Origin: Thoreauomyces humboldtii
Taxonomy: Eukaryota; Chytridiomycota; Chytridiomycetes; Spizellomycetales; Powellomycetaceae
Direction: 5' to 3'
DNA length: 16,592 nucleotides
NCBI GenBank assembly: GCA_027596035.1
Contig: JADGJA010000504.1
Span: forward strand, 1 to 16,592
Shown here piece by piece: positions 9,948 through 16,592 of this stretch; the first letter of the stretch is position 1, and the number at the start of each line of letters is the position of its first letter. The translations under genes were made by a program, and so were the position numbers. The notes under the pieces were generated by a model. It had not been told where the DNA came from, did no database searches, and worked only from the letters and a program-made list of their open reading frames with translations.

Positions 9948-11466
9948 ATGCCCCAGTCGCCCCCCGGACCCAAACCAACGGCTGACCCGAAGGATCCGCA
10001 AACCGTTAGCGAGGCCGAATTCGCTGAGATGGCAGCTCAGGAACAGGCCGATCTGGACAGAGAGGCCGCTGAACTGGCGGCCAGCTAGCGCAACTCGAGG
10101 AGATTGCTCGCCTAGACGCCAAGAGGAAGGCCAACGAAGAACTTCGCAAAGCCATCGCTATGAAGAAGGACGCCCTGGCCACGGGTTCCAAACGCAAAGC
10201 CTCGGCCGGCTCCATTGGTACCTCCGATTCGAAGGGAGAAAGCACCCACGGTCCCGCGAACCTGTTCTCAAACAAGAGGTTGCGCGTGGACATCGACGTA
10301 TCGAAAGGGGGCGCAGTTCCCCGACAGATCAAAGCGAAGGGCTGGAACGACGAACCCGAAGGGAAACCCTCTCGCATTCGTTTTCTGGTGCCGACACCTC
10401 TGCCTGTTACGGCCGCCGAACGAGACAAGCCGCAGGCGGTTCTCCGCAAAGTCACAGCGGGGAAACATCCTCAGATCGAAGAACTCGAAGGCTCCGAGGC
10501 CGGCGAAAACGACGCCGCATCAGAGCACGAGGAGAACGATCGCTCCCTGGAACGCGTGAGCGACGACGGGGACGGGGACACGAACCGCGCCGATCGCCAC
10601 GATGCGGAGGGCGATGGCGTCGCCGCACTCACGAACCGCCAGGAGGTCAAACTCGGCCAGCACGTCACCGACATCCTGCGCGGTGAGGGGCTCATCAATG
10701 TTCGCAATGCAGACCCCGCTGACATTGCTAACTGGAAACGAAACATTCCGAAGACCTCCCACTTCGACCGCATCAAAGTGGAAGTCCACGGAAACACGGA
10801 ATCCGTCCTCGCAGCCCACCTGAAAACTAGCAAGCAGCGCGAGGACTGGAAGAAAGCTCAGAAGGAGACCGAGCTGCTCTTGAAGGCTCACCTCCGCGAG
10901 CTAAAGCAACAGGCGATGAGCAACAGCCTGCTGGACGCAGCCAGAAAAGCTGACTCGTACGATACCATGCACGCAGCTCTCACACAAGCGTACGCAGTAT
11001 CTTGCAACACGTTCGACCTGTCCCGCGCGGCACTGAATCAAACGATTAAGGATCGGCAAAAGGCCTTGTTGAAGGCCGGCGATTTTCCGAACTGGCTATC
11101 AACTCCTTTGCGGAACTCTCGGATTTCGGCGACTCCTACGAACAACACGTGTTCGGCACGTTCAAGTCGGCCAGCGACATCGTAAACCCCTTGATCAAGA
11201 GCTCCACGCTGAAGGTTTTTGGCAACCCCGGGAGCAGCAACAGCCACAGCTTCCGGGGCGACCACCGTGGCACTCACACGCAGAAGTACTCTGCTCCGCG
11301 CAATTCCCGAGGTTACTCCTTGGACAGTCGCGGCACTACCCGCCCACCCGTAGCACACCTCCCCTCGTCGGTCATCGCACCTCACACGCGGTTGCCCAGG
11401 AATACACAAGACCCAAGCTACCCAAGACTCTCGCTTCAAAAAGAGATAGAGAAGAAGGAGGGCTAG
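9948..11466 (+). pseudogene. gag-like protein of the inverted-repeat element, two frameshifts
   Basis: A coding region of about 500 residues is spread over three frames. The first part (9948-10088) is acidic and Ala/Glu-rich and runs into a TAG at 10086-10088. The protein clearly continues in another frame from about 10085 as a Leu/Glu/Ala/Lys coiled-coil segment (AQLEEIARLDAKRKANEELR). This second frame runs to about 11088 through a charged, probably disordered stretch and then a helical domain (around residues 190-340 of the 10160-11185 frame). A further change of frame near 11081-11089 leads into ELAINSFAELSDFGDSYEQH and a Ser/Gly/Arg-rich tail ending at 11466. Both changes are consistent with loss of a single base. 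I recognise no zinc knuckle, protease or polymerase motif. A structural Gag-type role rests on composition, helix content and position between inverted repeats. Confidence 0.5.
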
Positions 11467-11537
11467 CGGGGAAGGACTTGTATTATATTTTACATTTTCG
11501 CTCGATCGAGAATCGATGAAGCTTGGTAAGCACAACC
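11452..11537. repeat. right inverted terminal repeat (86 bp)
   Basis: This is the inverted partner of 9595-9680, with 81 of 86 positions identical after reverse complementing. The stop codon of the gag-like frame (11464-11466) lies within its first 15 bases, so the last coding residues are encoded by the repeat itself. Confidence 0.95.
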
Positions 11538-11836
11538 TCCTCCTCATCGTCCTTTTGACCGAGGGACTTCGTTCCTCGTCCCCGCGCAAATGGAAGAAGA
11601 ACCCTAATAATGCATGTACTGGACTAGGGCCATCCGTGTGACGTCAGATGGCTTCAAGGTTCGTTGTCATCAGCAAAAGCCAAACAGCCATCTCTGGTTC
11701 CCTCGATCCCCGCATTGGCAGTTGAGGTCTCGTACATGCAGTGTGTACACACTTCAAATAAGACCTACCTCCCGCATTCGACCCGGTAACCCACCTCTCT
11801 GTCGCTACATCTCGAGCTCGCGGAGTCCACATCATC
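11538..11836 (+). promoter_or_regulatory. promoter region of the CBS-domain gene
   Basis: These 299 bp lie between the right inverted repeat and the CBS gene start codon. They include the full palindromic CRE octamer TGACGTCA at 11639-11646, about 190 bp upstream of the ATG, which is the classic site of CREB/ATF-type bZIP factors. The region just before the ATG is pyrimidine-rich. Regulatory function is inferred only from position and motif. Confidence 0.4.
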
Positions 11837-13263
11837 ATGGCTACGATCGACGAAGTGCTGGAAACGGAAGGCACCCTAGACGCCCTCCTCAACACCATCA
11901 CGTGCGGAGATCTTATGGCCTCAGAAGACCCTGGCGCGAATAGGCCATCCCTACGCCCAAAACATCCGCTGTGTCTGGATAGCGAGCTCTCCGTACAAGA
12001 AGGTGCGGTGGCGGGTGTTACTAGTGCGGGGAATAAGAAAGAAACCGGGCTGCGGCAGCAATACTTCTTTGGGGGTTTCTGATTTGCTCGATTTCCACTC
12101 TCATCAGGATGTGAAGCTCTCGCCGCCAACAGTATCACTTCCGCACCCGTCTACGATGCCATCAAAGGTGGATTCATTGGCATGCTGGACTATCGCGATC
12201 TGGTCGCGTTTGTCTTGTCTGTGCTTCATAAGGTTCCGAAAGACCTGCCGCCGATCGACGCCAGCCTGGAAGTCACAGACATCGTGAAGAGGGCCCTAAC
12301 GAATAAGAGTGAGGTTCCCATCAAACTTATCAGTAATTTGAGTCACGAGAACCCTTTGGTCTCCCTTCCTGCAAGCGCTCCGATAAGGTGCGTGGGAAAA
12401 GGATCGTTTTTATCACCCATGTCGTTCCGACACTGACTTTCGCGATCTCTGCAGAGACGCCGTGGCGCATTTTGCGGCAGCACATATCCACAGACTGATA
12501 ATTCTGGAACCGGAACGAGAGTCGTCGCATTTCGCGGGAATCCTGTCCCAAAGCACAATCGCTGGTAAGGCTGCGCCACAGGATCAAAAGCGGATTCCAG
12601 CTACCTAGGTCTAACCGGGAGCTAGCTCTTGTGGCATCTCGCGTCGGAAAGCTTGCTGGAAAGCGTGACCCTAAGGAAAAGTCCATCTGGCATGCCGGCA
12701 ACAAGACAGTGCAAGAAATTGGGCTAGTGGGTAGAGAGGTGATTTCTGTGGTGCCAGAGGATACGGTAAGCACTATAATGGACGGGTTTTGCTTCTGTGC
12801 ATACCTAAGCAACAGTTTGCCCTTAGGTCCTCGAAGCCTTGTACTCGATGCATGAAAACAAGGTGTCATCAGTAGCAATTGTGGATCGCTCCGAAGCTGG
12901 AGATGATGTGAGTCGAGTAGCTTCTCCTTCTTCGCCTTCTCAAGTCTTATCGATGCCACGTTTATGTAGCTTGTTGGTTCGGTCAGCATGAGTGATATTC
13001 GCGCCATTCTTGCGGATCGTAAGGGCTGGCGCCGACTCTATGAGAACTGCTTCGACTTTTTCATGAGTATGCGATACGAACAGGGTCTTCAGGCAGGAGG
13101 GGACGACCGTGTTCCCACGTATAGCGTCCATCCTGACTCTACGGTCATCGCCACAATTGAAAAGCTCGCTGCAACTCGGGCTCACAGAATCTGGATCGTG
13201 GAAGGGTCAACCAAGCTTGTTGGCGTCGTTTCCTTGTCAGATATCATGCCGCTGCTTCTTTGA
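11837..13263 (+). CDS. four-CBS-domain protein, AMPK-gamma (SNF4)-like, six exons
   Basis: The protein has four tandem CBS motifs, the adenine-nucleotide-binding modules that pair into Bateman domains in SNF4/AMPK gamma and related energy sensors. Exons 11837-12002, 12108-12387, 12455-12564, 12626-12765, 12827-12907 and 12970-13263 join in phase to about 356 residues. CBS1 covers SVQEGCEALAANSITSAPVY and GGFIGMLDYRDLVAFVL (residues about 50-85). CBS2 covers IRDAVAHFAAAHIHRLIIL and GILSQSTIA. CBS3 covers EVISVVPEDTVLEAL and VGSVSMSDIRAIL. CBS4 covers VHPDSTVIATIEKL and HRIWIVEG-KLVGVVSLSDI at the C-terminus. There is no kinase or transmembrane segment. Whether it is the true Snf1/AMPK gamma subunit or a separate CBS protein of the Sds23 kind cannot be settled here. 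The introns are 61-105 bp. The gene converges on the LRR gene with only 71 bp between stop codons. Confidence 0.9.
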
Positions 13264-13334
13264 TGAGGGGTTTGCTTGTCCGCCTGCCTCCCCTTGTATT
13301 CACACTTAGACTGAGTCTCATTCATATATGTGCA

Positions 13335-15143
13335 TCATGCTACTCGATGCGCAACGTGTATCACCCCCTCCACTGCGTAGAAAGTCACATCCACCTGGTC
13401 GTTTGTGAACCGTACATTCTGTCGAATCATTTTGTCAAGGACGTCGGCTTGCGGGTTGTCCCTTGCCGCGGCCTTAGACTGTACGCTAATTGTCCGACGG
13501 CCGTCCCGGGGAAATAACGCTCCTGGTCGGGCGATGCGGTCGCTGAGATCGTCGCCATACGCAACATCTACCACGGGTCCCCCAAGAAGCGGTGCCCATT
13601 TCTTGAGAGTAAAGTGAAATGAGTATTTGGGCCGTGATGATCTAGCCACTACCCAGCAGTTGCTTCCCCACCTCGCATGACGCCACGTCCCACTTGTTTC
13701 CCCAAACCCGAATCTTCTTCAGGGCCATGTTCTGCGTGATAGCTTTTGCAACCGCCGTCAACCCCTTTCCTGTAATGCCGTTGTAGTCAATGTGCAAGCT
13801 GTTACAGAACTCCCTTTAGTAACTCGCTTAAATGGCTCAACCATCACCCATACGAACTCACCTTTGCAGGGTAAAGTTGTTCTGCAACATCAAAGCGATA
13901 GCTTCAGCGCCCTCGTCTTGTATGGAACAGCAACTGAGCGTGAGCGTGATCAAAGATGGATGATTGTGTAAGGCCCGAGAGAGACCAGTACCACCATCCC
14001 TGGTGATGTTGTTTCTGTCAAAAACAGGCGTCAAAACTACCGCCACACTTTCAGGCAACCGAGGGCAACTACGAGCGAATTGGCTTACGAGCTCAGGTCC
14101 AGATCCGTGATCCGTAGGTTGCTCTTCAGAGCTCTCTGCCAGCACTCGACTACGTCTGCATCATTCACTCGCATCTTCCCGCATCGTATCTGAACAAGGC
14201 TGAAGTTGCATTCTAGCATAAGCGTGAGATGCCGCTGTATGTCGGCTGTCACGGAAACTGAATGAGGACCGGTGTTGCTGAAGTTATTTGAAATGTCGAG
14301 ACCGATGAGAGTGGTGTTGTTGCGAAGAACGGTGGACAGCGCAATGAGCGGGGTGGCGGTCAGACGGCAATTAGCCATATGGAGATGTTCCAAGGACGAG
14401 TTAAGCTTAGCACTAAGCAGTGAGTTTGGGCTAGATCCACCAAGGGTGCAGGCGCTGCCTAAGATCAGGTTACCTGCAACATGTTCGCAATCTCCATGCC
14501 CCCTTCCGACCCGACGTTGTTCCCGGAGATGTCCAGCTTCAGTAACCGTTCATTGATGTGTAAAGCCTTTGCTAGTGCCACAACGCCCACTGGACCGATG
14601 TTGTTGGCTCTCAGATTCAGCGTTTCCAGTGCCGTATCGTCCTGAACGACTCGAGAAAAGGTCAAGTTCTGAATAGTCGCCCAAGGATTAGATTGCTTCC
14701 ACACCTTGACGAACGCCGCAAGGGCCACAGCTCCATCATCTCCAATTTCATTGCAGCTCAGATCAAACTCTCGAAGCACAACACCGCATGGGCCGAGCGG
14801 CTTTAGTAGTATGTTGACGTACGTATCGGTAAGGCGGGTGTGGGACAGATCGGACTGCGTGCCGTTCAGTCGAAACGTGTCGGGAACCTGCCTATCTTTC
14901 GGATCGATGAATCGATCAGCTTCTACGCAGAAATCGAAGAGCGTCCGGGACAATCGTACCCGCCGTCAACTGCATTTTGAAGGACCTTTCAAAGGGAAGT
15001 CGCGATTAGTCTCAGGCATGCCCGCATAGGACGACCGCTGGTGGTGCATAGCATACCCGCTTCAGCGATGGGACCACAAACACATCCTCATCTTCACATA
15101 ACTGAAGATAGCTGTCCAGGTAATCTGAGATTTGAAGCGTCAT
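13335..15143 (-). CDS. leucine-rich-repeat protein, ribonuclease-inhibitor type, LRRC34-like
   Basis: Exons in order are 15057-15143, 14960-14985, 14705-14891, 14474-14641, 14089-14405, 13862-14014, 13672-13798 and 13335-13601. They give about 443 residues, and removing the introns restores a regular 28-residue LRR spacing. Repeat cores are FDLSCNEIGDDG, LNLRANNIGPVG, LDISGNNVGSEG, LHMANCRLTATP, LDISNNFSNTG, LDLSSNNITRDG, LTLSCCSIQDEG and LHIDYNGITGKG. The array ends with IRVWGNKWDVASCE, which resembles the WGN-FD end of LRRC34 and related proteins. A non-repeat C-terminal region of about 88 residues follows. The N-terminal MTLQISDYLDSYLQLCEDED segment precedes the repeats. Such proteins act as binding scaffolds; the partner is unknown. 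Two introns use AAG as acceptor (13602-13671 and 14406-14473), chosen because only they keep phase. The last exon is therefore slightly less certain; without it the frame would stop soon after 13672, at the TAG near 13642. Confidence 0.87.
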
Positions 15144-15388
15144 TGTATTGAAGGAGCAACCTTCGAGCGAGTATGGGATGCCGGCTCTGACAGCGAGCAG
15201 GCTGACTCCGACCGTAGGACCGACTGCGCCACACATCACACATTCGGACAACCCGCTTGGGGAATGGGGGAAGCGAGTCCGAAAAAGCAAGCCTTCAAAA
15301 TGTTTTCCTCTCGCTTCCACCCACCCCCAACCTCAGAAGCAGACCTCGACCCCGGGGCCAGAACCCGTTGATTTCGAGTCACGATCCA
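15144..15388. promoter_or_regulatory. divergent promoter region between LRR gene and RPC9
   Basis: Only 245 bp separate the two start codons, so the promoters of the LRR gene (minus) and the Pol III subunit gene (plus) must overlap. Open frames across it are short and unsupported. I see no clear TATA box. Confidence 0.5.
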
Positions 15389-16044
15389 TGGAAGTCGTAG
15401 AGCTTAGGTCCGCTCACTGTATGTGCTACTTTTTTTCTCTGGTGTCAGCGAATTGTCGCTAACATGCTTCCACGCCTCGCCAGTGAGCAACTCGGAGGTT
15501 CTCTTGTTTCTGAAGGAGATTCAAATCGAGCAGGAAGCAGAGCCAGACGTTGTCTATCCGGGTGCCCCTCCGGACGCCGATCTTACGGACCTATACACCG
15601 TGGAACAGGAGGTCAGCCGAGAAAGCGACCGGAGGGCTAGAGTGAAGGTGGCCGACGGTCGACGATTTGCTTAACATAATCATCCTGGACAGGTTATTCA
15701 ATATCTGGAAGGGACGCCAGCCTCTGCTCAAAGCGATGGCGAGGTCCTGGCCGCATTGAAAGCTCTCGCCCCGTACGATCTCACCAAGGCGGAGAAGCTC
15801 ATGTTGATCAACTTCCGGCCCCCGAATCTTTCCGCACTCCAACCTGTGAGTTCTGCGCTTGTTTGTTACATACTCAATATCACACTTACCATCGTACCGG
15901 TCATTTCAGTTGATCGAAGAAATCGACGCGCGGCTAACCGATGTGCAGAAAAGAGAGATCGTGTCGTTGATAACAACCTTGCTTCCGTACACCGATCCTA
16001 ATGAAGAAACCGAGGAAGCGGACTTGATGGAAACGGAAGGTTAG
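15389..16044 (+). CDS. RPC9: DNA-directed RNA polymerase III subunit Rpc9 (Rpc17/CRCP family)
   Basis: This is the Rpb4-like stalk subunit of RNA polymerase III, which with its Rpb7-like partner helps recruit TFIIIB and start transcription of tRNA and 5S genes in the nucleus. Exons 15389-15419, 15484-15611, 15693-15845 and 15910-16044 join in phase to 148 residues, close to the length of the animal protein. Diagnostic segments are MEVVELRSAHLSNSEVLLFL at the start, VIQYLEGTPA (54-63), LTKAEKLMLINFRPP (83-97) and LIEEIDARLTDVQKREIVSL (105-124). An acidic tail follows. The second intron (15612-15692) has the less usual donor GTCAGC but a good branch-like CTTAAC and CAG acceptor. The other introns are 64 bp each. 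Confidence 0.95.
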
Positions 16045-16380
16045 AGACAGCAACGGATGTCATCCGATAATCCCGCTACATTCCCGCTCTCCGCTACGAT
16101 GCCGTCAACGACCATGCTATCGGAGATGAGCTGGCGACGCAGATGCGACCCACCAGACAGGTGACAGCAGTCTGAAATTTGCGTCGAAGCCGGCGCAAGC
16201 TCTTCGCCTTTTGCGGTGTGCATTCACACCAATTTTTTTGTGGTCCAACCTCGGCCGCTGCATTATCAGCACCTGGCCGTGGCATATAATATTACGATCG
16301 CGAGAGATCTTTAAGGGTCTTGCATTTCTAGTGATACAAAGCTTCCCCCATTTCCTTCGCCAGTATCTTCCCACCTGCAT
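16045..16380. other. convergent or terminal intergenic region, no gene seen
   Basis: This stretch follows the RPC9 stop codon and probably includes its 3' untranslated region. It has a T-run near 16230 and the AT-rich stretch ATATAATATTA near 16284-16294. Minus-strand open frames here are short and overlap each other in different frames without family signatures. Confidence 0.45.
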
Positions 16381-16548
16381 CTAAGCGTAATGATCATTAC
16401 GCCGCCAGGCAGATGGTAGCTGATCCACCAGTCGCTCCGCCGTCCGAGCCAGATCTTCATCAAGGTCAACGAGTGTTATGCTGAAGTGGTTGCAGCTCTT
16501 CATGACCCGAGGTGAAAGGGTTGCGGCACGAGGTCTCCCCTCCCACTC
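16381..16548 (-). CDS. possible last exon of an unidentified gene running off the window
   Basis: A minus-strand frame of 55 codons ends with TAG at 16381-16383. It is open up to an in-frame TAG at 16549-16551 that could be the end of an intron (GGTAG before GAGTGG). The peptide has a plausible amphipathic end (ITLVDLDEDLARTAERLVDQ, then LPSAWRRNDHYA). I do not recognise the family. The frame could be chance, but its composition looks more protein-like than most frames in the flanking noncoding sequence. Confidence 0.22.
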   Translation of the reverse strand, partial: EWEGRPRAATLSPRVMKSCNHFSITLVDLDEDLARTAERLVDQLPSAWRRNDHYA

Positions 16549-16592
16549 CTACCGAGGTAATGGCCGTGGTGAAGCCCGGTGAAGCTGGGGGG

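Larger units (their letters stand above)
9595..11537 (+). mobile_element. inverted-repeat element with one broken gag-like frame, possibly DIRS-like and non-autonomous
   Basis: The element is bounded by a pair of 86-bp inverted repeats (9595-9680 and 11452-11537) that match at 81 positions. Between them lie a leader without a gene (9681-9947) and one plus-strand coding region (9948-11466) that is interrupted by two frameshifts and ends inside the right repeat. There is no reverse transcriptase, tyrosine recombinase or DDE transposase in its 1.94 kb, so it could not move on its own. Inverted long terminal repeats around a gag-like frame are the arrangement known from DIRS-type retrotransposons; assignment to that group is my inference. 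A non-autonomous DNA transposon is the main alternative. No target-site duplication is evident, which DIRS elements also lack. Confidence 0.65.

Noticed and set aside
10160..11185. Independent 341-residue intact gene within the inverted repeats
   Set aside because: Coiled-coil coding clearly continues upstream in another frame from 9948 and downstream in a third frame to 11466, so this is the middle of a broken gene.

Overview
The window reads as compact, intron-rich nuclear DNA of a fungus. Almost every gene is split by GT-AG introns of about 60-105 bp, and joining the exons gives coherent conserved proteins. A mitochondrial ATP synthase subunit h (ATP14 type) and a PFF1-type vacuolar membrane protease argue for a fungus. 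A protein resembling animal and protist LRRC34 would suit a zoosporic (chytrid-like) lineage, but I cannot fix the phylum; a basidiomycete is not excluded. Exon coordinates below were derived by eye from splice signals, reading phase and conserved residues.

Layout from left to right: 1-248 has no gene I recognise. ATP14-like subunit h lies on the minus strand (249-1270), followed by the large vacuolar membrane protease PFF1 on the minus strand (1472-4856). A 533-bp divergent intergenic region separates PFF1 from a BORCS5/lyspersin-like BORC subunit on the plus strand (5390-6396). This converges on a divergent, eight-exon cyclin on the minus strand (6717-8924). Next come about 670 bp with no clear gene, then a roughly 1.94-kb element (9595-11537) with 86-bp inverted terminal repeats and one broken gag-like reading frame. 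After that lie a six-exon four-CBS-domain protein on the plus strand (11837-13263), an LRRC34-like leucine-rich-repeat protein converging on it from the minus strand (13335-15143), and the RNA polymerase III subunit Rpc9 on the plus strand (15389-16044). A weak fragment of a further minus-strand gene may run off the right edge.

Most of the genes are housekeeping: mitochondrial energy production, vacuole and lysosome function, cell cycle, energy sensing and Pol III transcription. Two points of organisation stand out. The vacuolar protease and the lysosome-positioning subunit are head to head over one shared promoter region. The inverted-repeat element sits between the divergent cyclin and CBS genes and resembles a decayed, non-autonomous relative of inverted-repeat retrotransposons (DIRS-like, an inference); it is the most unusual structure in the window.
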